A DNA stretch of 64,000 nt, taken from Streptomyces europaeiscabiei. Its GTDB lineage: Bacteria > Actinomycetota > Actinomycetes > Streptomycetales > Streptomycetaceae. A program made the position numbers and the translations under genes. The stretch lies in NCBI RefSeq assembly GCF_036346855.1, contig NZ_CP107841.1:2856001-2920000 (forward strand), in the 5' to 3' direction. Under the pieces are notes generated by a model. The model made no database searches and was not told the origin of the DNA. It saw nothing but the letters and a program-made list of their open reading frames with translations. Shown piece by piece: positions 35,041-43,494 of this stretch; the stretch's first letter is position 1; each line of letters starts with the position of its first letter.

Positions 35041-36373
35041 CGGCGGTCGTTCGGGTCTTGAGCGGCAGGATCGCATGGACGCGGAAGCCGCCGCCGTAGC
35101 GGGGGCCGGTGGTGAGGGTGCCGCCGATCGCGGCGACGCGTTCGCGCATGCCGAGGAGTCCGTGCCCGCCGCCGTCGGCCTCCTCGCCGTCCGTCCTCGC
35201 CCGCCCGGTGCCGTTGTCGAGGACGGTGATCTCCATGTTCGGGCCGACGCGTACGACGCTGACCTCGGCCTTCGCCTCCTGCCCCGCGTGTTTCTGCACA
35301 TTGGTGAGGGCTTCCTGGATGACGCGGTAAGCGGCGAGGTCGACGGCGGCCGGGAGGCTCACTCCCTGGTCGGCGCGGGCCACCTCGACCGCCAGGCCCG
35401 CGTTGTGGAAGGTGCCGACGAGCTCGTCGAGCCGTACCAGACCGGGGGCGGGTTCGGTCGGGGCCTCGGGGTCGCCGGACTGGCGGAGCAGACCGACGGT
35501 GGCGCGGAGTTCGTTGAGTGCGGAGCGGCTGGCCTCGCGGACGTGGGCGAGGGCCTCCTTGGCCTGGTCGGGCCGCTTGTCCATGACGTGCGCGGCGACT
35601 CCGGCCTGCACATTGACCAGGGCGATGTGGTGGGCGACGACGTCGTGCAGGTCGCGGGCGATCCGCAGGCGCTCCTCGGCGACCCGGCGACGCGCCTCCT
35701 CCTCGCGGGTGCGCTCGGCCCGCTCGGCGCGCTCCCGGATGGCGTGCACGAAGTCGCGACGGCTGCGTACGGCGTCCCCGGCCGCGGCGGCCATGCCGGT
35801 CCAGGCGAAGATGCCGACGTTCTCCTGGTCGTACCAGGGCAGCGGGCCCGCGAGCATGGCCGTACCGGTGAGCACGGTCATCGTGAGCAGGCCGACACGC
35901 CAGGTGGTGGGGCGGTCGGTGGTGGAGGCGACGGCGTACAGGGCGACGACGGCGGACATCGCGACGGGGGCCCGGGGGTCACCGGTCACCAGTTCGGCGA
36001 GGGTGAGGGCGGAGGTCGCGGCCAGCACGGCCAGGGGCGCGCGGCGGCGGGCGATCAGGACGGCGGCGGCCGGCACCATCAGCACGATGCTGAGGCCGTC
36101 GGGGGTACGGGCACCCCACTTGTCGCCGTGCTGGGCGTGAGGGTCGACGAAGGCGCCCGCGACCATCGCGACGAGGACGCCGAGGGCGAGGGCCGCGTCC
36201 AGCGCGGTGGGGTGTGCCGTCAGCCAGGCCCTGGCGCGCGATGCGAGAGACGGCGGACTGTTCGGGTGCGGGTGGGTGGGGGCCGGTCGCGCCCCGCGCC
36301 GGAGCCGCTGATCGACACGGCCCCGCGCCCCTGGACAGCCCTTCGGCCCGGTCCCCCGCGTCGGTGCGATCAC
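35021..36373 (-). CDS. NarL-type (HisKA_3) sensor histidine kinase
   Basis: 450 residues. About five membrane helices occupy residues 55-190; the dimerisation domain has the phosphoacceptor in RIARDLHDVVAHHIAL; the ATPase domain has VIQEALTNVQKHA, VLDNGTGRAR and GHGLLGMRERVAAIGG. The only usable start is GTG 36373, which overlaps the pspAA stop (GTGA). The first 45 or so residues are Arg/Pro/Gly-rich and coincide with a dispersed palindromic repeat (36266-36334), so the N-terminal extension looks acquired. It is the partner of the LuxR-type regulator downstream. Confidence 0.92.
   Translation of the reverse strand: MIAPTRGTGPKGCPGARGRVDQRLRRGARPAPTHPHPNSPPSLASRARAWLTAHPTALDAALALGVLVAMVAGAFVDPHAQHGDKWGARTPDGLSIVLMVPAAAVLIARRRAPLAVLAATSALTLAELVTGDPRAPVAMSAVVALYAVASTTDRPTTWRVGLLTMTVLTGTAMLAGPLPWYDQENVGIFAWTGMAAAAGDAVRSRRDFVHAIRERAERAERTREEEARRRVAEERLRIARDLHDVVAHHIALVNVQAGVAAHVMDKRPDQAKEALAHVREASRSALNELRATVGLLRQSGDPEAPTEPAPGLVRLDELVGTFHNAGLAVEVARADQGVSLPAAVDLAAYRVIQEALTNVQKHAGQEAKAEVSVVRVGPNMEITVLDNGTGRARTDGEEADGGGHGLLGMRERVAAIGGTLTTGPRYGGGFRVHAILPLKTRTTAAEAVRP
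36266..36334. repeat. palindromic intergenic repeat captured inside the kinase gene
   Basis: Positions 36267-36290 are identical over 24 bases to 52282-52305 of another repeat copy, and CCCCGCGCCCCTG follows at 36321. The element is normally intergenic; here it lies within the 5' end of the histidine kinase frame. Confidence 0.7.
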
Positions 36374-36648
36374 CCTGGGATGAGGCCGTCGTCGCTCAGC
36401 ATCTCCCTGACCTCCTCCAGCGTCGCGTCCGGCGCCGGGAGGATCAGTTCCGACGGCTCCAGGGAGTCGTCGGGCAGGGTCGTGCCCAGTTCTCGGACCT
36501 TGTCCAGGAGGGCGTGGAGGGTACGGCGGAAGCCTGGGCCGTCGCCGACCTCCATTTCCGCCAGGAGCACGTCGTCCAGCTTGTTCAACTCGGTGAAGTG
36601 GACGTCGTCCAGCCTCACCTGCCCCTCCCCCATGATCCGTACGATCAT
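36370..36648 (-). CDS. PspA-associated protein PspAA
   Basis: 92 residues from ATG 36648 (GGAGGG 6 nt upstream); the longer open frame is not supported. The sequence MIVRIMGEGQVRLDD opens the PspAA domain, followed by acidic segments (LAEMEVGDGPGFRRTLHALL, EEVREMLSDDGLIPG). Family members accompany PspA in actinobacteria and archaea. It sits 82 bp after pspA and its stop overlaps the histidine kinase start, linking PspA to the two-component system. Confidence 0.88.
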   Translation of the reverse strand: MIVRIMGEGQVRLDDVHFTELNKLDDVLLAEMEVGDGPGFRRTLHALLDKVRELGTTLPDDSLEPSELILPAPDATLEEVREMLSDDGLIPG

Positions 36649-36730
36649 GTCGCCCTCCTCAGGCGTGGGACCCGATGTGCGTACGCGATGTGTCTGCCCG
36701 ATGGCACGTGTCCACCGTTCCACTGCCGCC

Positions 36731-37531
36731 CTACGGCTTGTCGAAGCGCGGAGTGTCCTGCCGCTGGGACTGCTGCTGGGCCGACTGGCCCGTGCCGCCC
36801 TCGATGGCCTGCTGCTGCGCGGACGGACCGCCCGCCAGCTCCGCCTTCATGCGCTGGAGCTCCAGCTCGACGTCCGTACCACCGGAGAGGCGGTCCAGCT
36901 CGGTCTGGATGTCGTCCTTGTGCAGGCCGGAGGAGTCGTCGAGAGCGCCGGAGGCGAGCAGCTCGTCGATCGCGCCGGCGCGGGCCTGGAGCTGCGCCGT
37001 CTTGTCCTCGGCGCGCTGTATGGCGAGGCCGACGTCACCCATCTCCTCGGAGATGCCGGAGAACGCCTCGCCGATCCGGGTCTGGGCCTGGGCGGCGGTG
37101 TACGTGGCCTTGATCGTCTCCTTCTTCGTACGGAAGGCGTCGACCTTGGCCTGCAGCCGCTGCGCGGCGAGGGTGAGCTTCTCCTCCTCGCCCTGGAGGG
37201 TGGAGTGCTGCGTCTCCAGGTCCGTCACCTGCTGCTGGAGCGCGGCGCGGCGCGAGAGCGCCTCGCGGGCCAGGTCCTCGCGGCCCAGCGCGAGGGCCTT
37301 GCGGCCCTGGTCCTCCAGCTTCGAGGACTGGGACTGGAGCTGGTTGAGCTGGAGCTCCAGGCGCTTGCGGGACGTGGCCACGTCGGCCACGCCTCGGCGC
37401 ACCTTCTGGAGCAGCTCCAGCTGTTTCTGGTACGAGTAATCGAGGGTCTCGCGCGGGTCCTCGGCCCGGTCAAGGGCCTTGTTCGCCTTCGCGCGGAAGA
37501 TCATCCCCATACGCTTCATGACACCGCTCAT
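36731..37531 (-). CDS. pspA: phage shock protein A / IM30 family
   Basis: 266 residues, almost wholly helical. The N-terminal amphipathic start (MKRMGMIFRAKANKALD) would bind membranes, followed by long coiled coils (about 25-190) and a Gln-rich tail. PspA oligomers coat and stabilise stressed membranes. Start ATG 37531 is chosen by family N-terminus; the upstream AAGGGGG is rather far (12 nt). It heads the pspA-pspAA-kinase-regulator run on the minus strand. Confidence 0.95.
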   Translation of the reverse strand: MSGVMKRMGMIFRAKANKALDRAEDPRETLDYSYQKQLELLQKVRRGVADVATSRKRLELQLNQLQSQSSKLEDQGRKALALGREDLAREALSRRAALQQQVTDLETQHSTLQGEEEKLTLAAQRLQAKVDAFRTKKETIKATYTAAQAQTRIGEAFSGISEEMGDVGLAIQRAEDKTAQLQARAGAIDELLASGALDDSSGLHKDDIQTELDRLSGGTDVELELQRMKAELAGGPSAQQQAIEGGTGQSAQQQSQRQDTPRFDKP

Positions 37532-37896
37532 GGGCTTCGCGCGCCCCCTTCTGACGGAACTCCAGCTCACAGGTCTGCGACAGAACCCACAGTACGGGCC
37601 CTGCTTCTATTACCGCACTGTTCGGGGACGGATGCGCTCATCCCCAAGGACGACTGTGTACGGCACCGCTCCGGCGTAGGGAGTAGATGTCTCCCGGGGT
37701 TGCGTACGGGCCGCTCCCCGGAACATCTCGGACCCCCTACGGACGAACCGTCACCGCGCTCCCCCTTTTTCCGGGTTCCCGGGTTGCCCCGGCCACTTTC
37801 GCCCCACCTCTGTCTTCAGTACGGACGCCGGGTGTTGCCGGATCGTTCCCCACTCGGCTGGGGTCCATGCCCCGGCACCCCGTACCCTTGGGTTTT
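37532..37896. other. divergent pspA / DUF3043 intergenic region
   Basis: 365 bp without a gene. On the pspA strand there are -10-like hexamers (TAATAG near 37614, TACTGT near 37596) without convincing -35 boxes. On the plus strand TACCCT (37883-37888) lies 8 bp before the DUF3043 GTG, which would give a leaderless or near-leaderless mRNA. No stress-sigma consensus is clear. Confidence 0.35.
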
Positions 37897-38496
37897 GTGT
37901 TCCGTAGCCGCGCCAAGAGCGAGAAGGAATCGGCCGCCGACAAGGCGACTGTGACCGACTCCCAGCAGACCCGTCACCCGCAGGCCCCCAAGGGGCGGCC
38001 CACTCCCAAGCGGAGTGTGGCCCAAGGCCAGCGTCGAAGCGTCGCCAATACGCCGACGACGCGCAAGGAGGCCGCCAAGCGCTCCCGCGACGAGCGCCGC
38101 TCCGCCATGGAGAAGCAGCGTCAGGCGCTGGCCACCGGCGACGAGCGCTATCTGCCCGCCCGGGACAAGGGTCCGGTGCGCAGGTTCGCCCGTGATTTCG
38201 TGGACTCGCGCTTCCACATCGCCGAGTTCTTCCTGCCGCTGGCCGTGGTCATCCTGGTGCTGAGCATGGTGCAGGTGGCGTCGCTGCAGAACGTCGCGCT
38301 GCTGCTGTGGCTGTTCGTGATCGTTCTGATCGTGGTCGACTCGATCAGCCTCGGGTTCCGTCTGAAGAAGCAGCTTGCCGCGCGCTTCCCCGACGCGAAC
38401 AAGAAGGGCGCCGTGGCCTACGCCCTGATGCGCACGCTCCAGATGCGTCGCCTCCGGCTGCCGAAGCCGCAGGTCAAGCGCGGAGAGCGGCCCTGA
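37897..38496 (+). CDS. DUF3043 membrane protein
   Basis: 199 residues. A basic, Lys/Arg/Gln-rich N-terminal half (RSRDERRSAMEKQRQAL) is followed by two hydrophobic helices (FFLPLAVVILVLSMVQVASL and VALLLWLFVIVLIVVDSISL) and a basic C-terminus. This matches the DUF3043 family of actinobacteria, whose function I do not know. Start GTG 37897 has no clear Shine-Dalgarno sequence. Its stop overlaps the next gene. Confidence 0.85.
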   Translation: MFRSRAKSEKESAADKATVTDSQQTRHPQAPKGRPTPKRSVAQGQRRSVANTPTTRKEAAKRSRDERRSAMEKQRQALATGDERYLPARDKGPVRRFARDFVDSRFHIAEFFLPLAVVILVLSMVQVASLQNVALLLWLFVIVLIVVDSISLGFRLKKQLAARFPDANKKGAVAYALMRTLQMRRLRLPKPQVKRGERP

Positions 38497-39287
38497 GCAC
38501 GACCGCTTTCTCCGGAGGTGCCGCGGATGCCTGGCTGAACCGGCTGGGCACACTGCGTGAGGTCGTACGACAGGAGCTGGTCTCCCGCCAGGTCGACGAG
38601 CAGATAGTCGGCCGCTTCCCGGTCGGGCAGCGGCTGCGGGTGCTCGACGTGGGCATGGGGCAGGGCACGCAGGCGCTGCGGCTGGCCCGGGCCGGACACG
38701 CGGTGACCGGGATCGAGCGGGAGGCGAAGCTGATCGCCGTGGCCCGGGAGGCGCTCGCCGCCGAGCCCGAGGGCATCCGGGGCCGGGTGCGGATCGTCGA
38801 GGGCGACGGCCGGGACACGGGTGTGCACTTCCTGCCGGGCAGTTTCGACGTGGTGCTCTGTCATGGGGTCCTGATGTACGTCGAGGAGCCGGACGCGCTG
38901 CTGGCGGGGCTGGCGCGGATGCTGGCGCCCGGGGGGCTGCTGTCGCTGCTCGTACGGAACGGCGACGCGCTCGCGATGCGGGCGGGGCTGGCCGGGGACT
39001 GGGCGGGGGCGCTGGCCGCCTTCGACACCACCGCGTACCGCAATCGGCTCGGGCTGGATGTGCGGGCGGATCGGCTGGCGACGCTGACGGACGCGCTCGG
39101 GGGGATCGGGGCGCCGCTGCACGCGTGGTACGGCGTTCGGGTGTTCACGGATCTGGCGGCGGACGACGCGGGGGTTCCTGGTGACGGGGATCTGGAGGCG
39201 TTGCTCGCCGCGGAGGAGCGGGCGGGGCGGACGGATCCCTATCGGCGGGTCGCGGCGTTGCTGCACCTGTGCGGTGTGCGCGGCTGA
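38493..39287 (+). CDS. class I SAM-dependent methyltransferase (CTG start)
   Basis: About 264 residues. SAM-binding motif LRVLDVGMGQGTQALRLA, then VTGIEREAK, VRIVEGDGRDT and VVLCHGVLMYVEEPD, typical of Rossmann-fold methyltransferases. The frame has no ATG, GTG or TTG between the end of DUF3043 and motif I. A CTG at 38493 overlaps the upstream stop (CTGA) and has GGAG 7 nt upstream, so a CTG start with translational coupling fits best. Substrate unknown; the fold resembles CmoA/Ubi-type small-molecule or tRNA methylases. Confidence 0.85.
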   Translation: MSTTAFSGGAADAWLNRLGTLREVVRQELVSRQVDEQIVGRFPVGQRLRVLDVGMGQGTQALRLARAGHAVTGIEREAKLIAVAREALAAEPEGIRGRVRIVEGDGRDTGVHFLPGSFDVVLCHGVLMYVEEPDALLAGLARMLAPGGLLSLLVRNGDALAMRAGLAGDWAGALAAFDTTAYRNRLGLDVRADRLATLTDALGGIGAPLHAWYGVRVFTDLAADDAGVPGDGDLEALLAAEERAGRTDPYRRVAALLHLCGVRG

Positions 39288-39295
39288 GTTCTCCT

Positions 39296-39487
39296 CGCCC
39301 CCGCCGCCCCTACCCGTCCCATCCCCAGGGGCTACGCCCCTTCGACCCCCAGGTGCGGGTTCGGTGGGGGCTTCTCGCGCAGTTCCCCGCGCCCCTTGAG
39401 GGCCTACGGCCACTCAGGGGCGAAAAGCACGGGGCGCAGCCCCTGCTTTTCAGGGGCGCGGGGAACTGCGCGAGAAGCCCCCTCCAC
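39296..39487. repeat. palindromic intergenic repeat, copy with outer module
   Basis: Begins with the outer 24-bp module seen also at 55486 and 55786. The main palindrome follows: left arm 39363-39397 (CTTCTCGCGCAGTTCCCCGC), right arm 39451-39487 (reverse complement), and an inner GGGGCGCAGCCCC hairpin with AAAAGC/GCTTTT. It occupies most of the 304 bp between convergent genes and may act as a terminator. Confidence 0.85.
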
Positions 39488-39591
39488 CCGCACCCGCCCG
39501 CACCCGCAACCGCCCGCGAACCCCGTCACCCGAGCTCTTCCGCGGGATCGGGGCGGAGCCCCGCGTGGGAGCCCCGCCCACCGCGGAGCGG

Positions 39592-39804
39592 CTACGCGTC
39601 CTGGGCGTTCAGGCTCATCGGGCCGTAGATCTCCGTCGTGTCCTCGAAGAGGCGGACCTGTTCGGCGCCGCCTGCCAGGAGCTCCTTCCAGTGTTCCCCG
39701 ATCCACGACTCGGCGTCCCCCTGGGTCGTGAACTCCTCGGGCTGGACCGCGGGCTGGACCTCCGCCCCGTCGGCCTTCTCGAACCGCCACGTCCATGCCG
39801 CCAT
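39592..39804 (-). CDS. small conserved hypothetical protein
   Basis: 70 residues from ATG 39804 (GGAGG 5 nt upstream), starting MAAWTWRFEKADG. Acidic, tryptophan-rich segments (DAESWIGEHWKELL, FEDTTEIYGPM) look like a compact cytosolic domain. I recall similar short proteins in other streptomycetes, without function. It is divergent from cobU. Confidence 0.75.
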   Translation of the reverse strand: MAAWTWRFEKADGAEVQPAVQPEEFTTQGDAESWIGEHWKELLAGGAEQVRLFEDTTEIYGPMSLNAQDA

Positions 39805-39930
39805 GTGAGCCTCCGTAAGTACCGGCCCGGCACCGCACACGCAGCACCGAGCAAGATCCGGTTCCTCCCTGAGCCTAGTCGGACGCACAAGACCTGCGGG
39901 TGTTCATCGGGACACGCGAAGATCGGGGGC

Positions 39931-41136
39931 GTGGAACTGACTTTGCTGGGCACCGGCGCCCCCGCGGGGCTTCCCCGCCCCGACTGTCCGTGCGCGGCGT
40001 GTGCGACCGCGCTCGGTGATGCCGCGCGCGGGGCGACCGCGCTGCTCGTGGACGGCACACTGCTGCTCGACCTCACTCCGGGCGCCGCCCTCGCGGCCGC
40101 GCGCGCCGGGCATTCGCTGAACGGTGTGCGGCAGGTGCTGCTGTCACATCCGCACGACGGACCCCCCGTGGAGGTGCCGGCGGGGCTGCCGCAGCCGGGG
40201 CGGGTGCCCGACGGGCGGGAGCTGGCGCTGCTGACCGGGCACCGGGTGCGGGCACTGGCCCTGGATGCGCCGGGGACGGGGTACGCGGTGACCGGGCCGG
40301 GCGGGCAGCGGTTGCTGTACCTGCCGCCGGGCGGCGCGCCCGCCGGTCTGGAGGAGAACTCGGTGGAGCCGTACGACATGGTGCTCGCCGATGTGCTGGG
40401 GCGGCCGGACGCGCTGGCGCGGCTGCGGAGGGCGGGAGCCGTCGGGCCGACGACCGATGTCGTCGCCGTGCACATCGACCACGACGTGCCCCCGGACGGC
40501 GAGTTGCCGCGCCGGCTCGCGGCGGCGGGCGCGCGTGCCGTGCCGGACGGAACGACGCTGGCGGTGGGCGCCTACGAGGACGTGCCCGATGTGCCGCGCC
40601 GCACGCTGGTGCTCGGCGGGGCGCGGTCCGGGAAGTCGGTGGAGGCCGAGCGGCGGCTGGAGGCGTTCCCGGACGTGCTGTACGTGGCGACCGGCGGGAT
40701 GCGCGGCGGCGACGGGGAGTGGGCCGCACGGGTCACCACCCACCGTGAGCGGCGGCCCGGCTCCTGGCACACGGTCGAGACCTGCGACCTCGTCCCGTTG
40801 CTCAAGGAAGACGACGGGCCGCCGCTGCTCGTCGACTGTCTCTCGCTGTGGCTGACGGACGCGATGGACTCGGTGGGGGCGTGGGACGACGCGGAGTGGG
40901 CCGACGGCGGGGAGCGCGCGCTCCGGGCGCGTGTCACCGAGCTGACCGACGCCGTACGGCACACGCGCCGCACGGTGGTCGCCGTCTCGAACGAAGTCGG
41001 CTCCGGAATCGTCCCCGCCACCGCCTCCGGCCGCCGCTACCGCGATGAACTCGGACGGCTCAACGCGGCCTTCGCGGCGGAATGCGAGCACGTGTTGCTG
41101 GTGGTGGCGGGTCAGGCCTTGTCCCTACGGGGTTGA
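39931..41136 (+). CDS. cobU: bifunctional adenosylcobinamide kinase/guanylyltransferase with N-terminal MBL-like domain
   Basis: 401 residues. The C-terminal 175 residues are CobU/CobP: P-loop LVLGGARSGKS, VATGGMRGGDGEW, THRERRPGSW and SNEVGSGIVP. It phosphorylates adenosylcobinamide and then attaches GMP for the nucleotide loop of B12. The first 225 residues resemble a metallo-beta-lactamase-like fold (VELTLLGTGAPAG, VLLSHPHDG), but the canonical HxHxDH motif is incomplete, so zinc hydrolase activity is doubtful. The gene overlaps the opposing methyltransferase by 12 bp. cobT and cobS lie downstream. Confidence 0.92.
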   Translation: MELTLLGTGAPAGLPRPDCPCAACATALGDAARGATALLVDGTLLLDLTPGAALAAARAGHSLNGVRQVLLSHPHDGPPVEVPAGLPQPGRVPDGRELALLTGHRVRALALDAPGTGYAVTGPGGQRLLYLPPGGAPAGLEENSVEPYDMVLADVLGRPDALARLRRAGAVGPTTDVVAVHIDHDVPPDGELPRRLAAAGARAVPDGTTLAVGAYEDVPDVPRRTLVLGGARSGKSVEAERRLEAFPDVLYVATGGMRGGDGEWAARVTTHRERRPGSWHTVETCDLVPLLKEDDGPPLLVDCLSLWLTDAMDSVGAWDDAEWADGGERALRARVTELTDAVRHTRRTVVAVSNEVGSGIVPATASGRRYRDELGRLNAAFAAECEHVLLVVAGQALSLRG

Positions 41137-42021
41137 GGCATCGGCTGCGTGGGGGCCGAAGGAGGCGGCCGGTCGTGTGGTGCGGCGGGCGAGGATGCGG
41201 TGGGCGCGGGGCGGGACAGGGGTGCAGGGGCGGGCGGTGAGGACCTCGTAGCCCAGGGACCGCAGTTCGGTGAGCAGGTTGCGCAGGGGCATGAGGTGGA
41301 GGGGGCGTGGGCGGTCGTGCGGCTTCCAGTAGCGGCGGCTTCCCCTGGGCCGCGTGCCGAACGGGCGGGCCGGGTCCGGGACTTCGAGGAGGAGGTGGCC
41401 GCCGGGGCGCAGGACGGCGTGGGCGGCGCGGAGTTCCTCACGGGGGTCGGCGGTGTGTTCGAGGTGGTGGAACATGCTGACCACGTCGTAGCGGGCGCGC
41501 AGCCGCGCGGTGATCTCCGGGTCGGTGAGCAGTCCCTGGTACGCCTCCTCCACGCGCCCGGCCTCCCAGGCCTGTTCGACGCGCCGGGTCGGGTCGAGGC
41601 CGTCGAAGGAGGTGTACGGGTGGATCGCGCGCGCGGCCTCCGGGAAGTGGCCGTACCCGGTGCCGACGTCCAGCCAGCTCTCCGGTTCGGGGTACGGCAG
41701 CAGCGCGCGGGCGGCGCCCCGGTGGTGCCTGCGGCGCCGTCGCCCGGCGAGGTTCGCGCGGACGTCGTCCTCGACGGGGTGCCGGTGGTACCGGAGCAGC
41801 AACCCGTCCGCCGTCGGCCGGGGGTTCTGGAAGGCGTGGGCGCAGTCCCGGCACTCGTCCACCACGAACGTGCCCGGCGTGCGCCGCCTCCCCTCCGGCG
41901 CACGCACCCGCGTGCGCAACTGCCGTGAACCGCACCAGGGGCAGTCGTCCCGGCGCGGTTCGTGGAAGGGGTCGGCTCCCGAGGCGGGTCGGCCGGGCTC
42001 CGGCCGCGGGGTGGGGGGCAT
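41125..42021 (-). CDS. zinc-ribbon class I methyltransferase
   Basis: 298 residues from ATG 42021 (CAGGAG 5 nt upstream). An N-terminal zinc ribbon (CPWCGS and CRDCAHAFQNPRP) is followed by a SAM-binding core (SWLDVGTGYGHFPEAA, VVSMFHHLEHTADP, RPGGHLLLEVPDP). This layout is seen in methyltransferases acting on sugars or natural-product intermediates. The substrate is unknown. It is embedded on the opposite strand between cobU and cobT; no link to cobalamin is evident. Confidence 0.85.
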   Translation of the reverse strand: MPPTPRPEPGRPASGADPFHEPRRDDCPWCGSRQLRTRVRAPEGRRRTPGTFVVDECRDCAHAFQNPRPTADGLLLRYHRHPVEDDVRANLAGRRRRRHHRGAARALLPYPEPESWLDVGTGYGHFPEAARAIHPYTSFDGLDPTRRVEQAWEAGRVEEAYQGLLTDPEITARLRARYDVVSMFHHLEHTADPREELRAAHAVLRPGGHLLLEVPDPARPFGTRPRGSRRYWKPHDRPRPLHLMPLRNLLTELRSLGYEVLTARPCTPVPPRAHRILARRTTRPAASFGPHAADASTP

Positions 42022-42213
42022 GGCGGCTCCTGGGAACGACGGGATCGCGTACGCGACAGGGACGACGGCGCACGGACATTCGCACCGAAAAGGTACGTAC
42101 GTGAGCGTGCTCCTGGGTGCAATGACGTGGCGGTGGCGCGGTGGGACGTTCGTACGTCGCGGGGTCACGGTGTGGCGCGGTCGTGTTCGAGCGCTGCCGG
42201 TACTGTTCGGCGA

Positions 42214-43332
42214 ATGAGCTCGCTTAATCTCGACGACTTCACCGATCTGATCGAGCGCCCCGACGGTGGGGTGCGCCGCGACGCCGAGGCGCGGCGGGAG
42301 CGGCAGATCGTGCCGCCCGGGGCGCTCGGCCGCCTCGACGAACTGGGTGAGTGGCTGGCGGCGGCGCAGTCGGCCGTGCCGGTGCGGCCGATCGGCCGGG
42401 CCCGGGTGGTGCTGTTCGCGGGCGACCACGGGATCGCCGAACTCGGCGTCTCCGCGCGGGCCGCGGGCACCGCGGACCAGTTGGTGCGGGCCGTCCTCGA
42501 CGGCAGCAGCCCGGTGGCGGTGCTCGCCCGGCAGCTCGACGTACCCGTCCGCGTGGTGGACCTTGGGCTCGACTGCGACCCGGACGCGTTGCCCGCCGAG
42601 GTCGTACGGCACCGGGTGCGGCGCGGGTCCGGGCGTATCGATGTCGAGGACGCGCTGACGGCCGAGGAGGCGGAGGCCGCGTTCCGGGTGGGTGTCGCCC
42701 TCGCGGACGAGGAGGCGGACTCCGGGACCGACCTCGTCGTCCTCGGCGATGTGAGCGTCGGCGGGACCACGGCGGCGGCCGTCCTCGTCGCCGGGCTGTG
42801 CGGGACCGACGCGTCCGTCGTCACCGGGCGCGGCGGGCGGGCGATCGACGATCTGGCGTGGATGCGCAAGTGCGCGGCCGTACGGGACGCCCTGCGGCGG
42901 GCCCGGCCGGTGCTCGGGGACCAGTTGCAGTTGCTGGCGACCGTGGGCGGGGCGGACCTCGCGGCCATGACCGGGTTCCTGTTGCAGGGCGCGGTGCGGA
43001 AGATGCCGGTGATTCTGGACGGTGTGGTGTCCGCGGCGTGTGCGCTGGTCGCCCAGCGGGTCGCCTTCCGGGCGCCGGACTGGTGGCTTGCCGGGCAGAG
43101 CAGCGGGGAGCCGGCCCAGGCCAAGGCGCTGGACCGGATGGCCATCGAGCCGCTGCTCGACCATGGCGTGAAGGTCGGCGAGGGGGCGGGGGCGCTGCTG
43201 GCGCTGCCGCTGGTGCGGGCCGCGGCGTCACTGGCGGCGGAGCTTCCGGAACGGGAGCCGTCGGAGCAGGAGCCGGAGAAGCCGGAAGAGGCCGAGGAGA
43301 AGAACCTCGCCGAGGAGTACGACGCGACCTAG
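42214..43332 (+). CDS. cobT: nicotinate-nucleotide-dimethylbenzimidazole phosphoribosyltransferase
   Basis: 372 residues from ATG 42214. It activates the lower ligand base of B12 as alpha-ribazole phosphate. Family features: AGDHGIAELGVSA near residue 70, LVVLGDVSVGGTTAAA, DQLQLLATVGGADLAAMTG, and a C-terminal glutamate region HGVKVGEGAGALLALPL. The acidic C-terminal tail (about 25 residues rich in Glu/Pro) is an extension. No cobalamin riboswitch is visible in the 192-bp upstream gap. Confidence 0.95.
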   Translation: MSSLNLDDFTDLIERPDGGVRRDAEARRERQIVPPGALGRLDELGEWLAAAQSAVPVRPIGRARVVLFAGDHGIAELGVSARAAGTADQLVRAVLDGSSPVAVLARQLDVPVRVVDLGLDCDPDALPAEVVRHRVRRGSGRIDVEDALTAEEAEAAFRVGVALADEEADSGTDLVVLGDVSVGGTTAAAVLVAGLCGTDASVVTGRGGRAIDDLAWMRKCAAVRDALRRARPVLGDQLQLLATVGGADLAAMTGFLLQGAVRKMPVILDGVVSAACALVAQRVAFRAPDWWLAGQSSGEPAQAKALDRMAIEPLLDHGVKVGEGAGALLALPLVRAAASLAAELPEREPSEQEPEKPEEAEEKNLAEEYDAT

Positions 43333-43428
43333 GAAGGGCGCGACGGCATCGCGTACGGCCGGATCGGCAGCGTCGGACCGGGCCGTACGCGGTTGCGAGC
43401 CGTCGCGGCGGGAAAAGGGCGCCTGACG

Positions 43429-43490
43429 GAGCGGCGGAGCGGCGGAGCGGCGGAGCGGCGGAGCGGCGGAGCGGCGGAGCGGGCGGCACG
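43429..43490. repeat. 8-bp tandem repeat (GAGCGGCG)n
   Basis: About seven uninterrupted copies of GAGCGGCG, located between cobT and the decayed genes that follow. The period of 8 is not a multiple of three, so it is unlikely to be under coding constraint. Confidence 0.92.
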
Positions 43491-43494
43491 GTCC

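Noticed and set aside
42022..42213. Possible cobalamin riboswitch upstream of cobT (and in the short gaps before cobU and cobS)
   Set aside because: No B12-box (GCCACTG-like) or the other conserved segments; the gaps are also too short.
43399..43491. Reading the (GAGCGGCG)n tract as coding sequence
   Set aside because: The period of 8 yields open frames in several phases on both strands (ERRSGGAA and similar), an artefact of the repeat.
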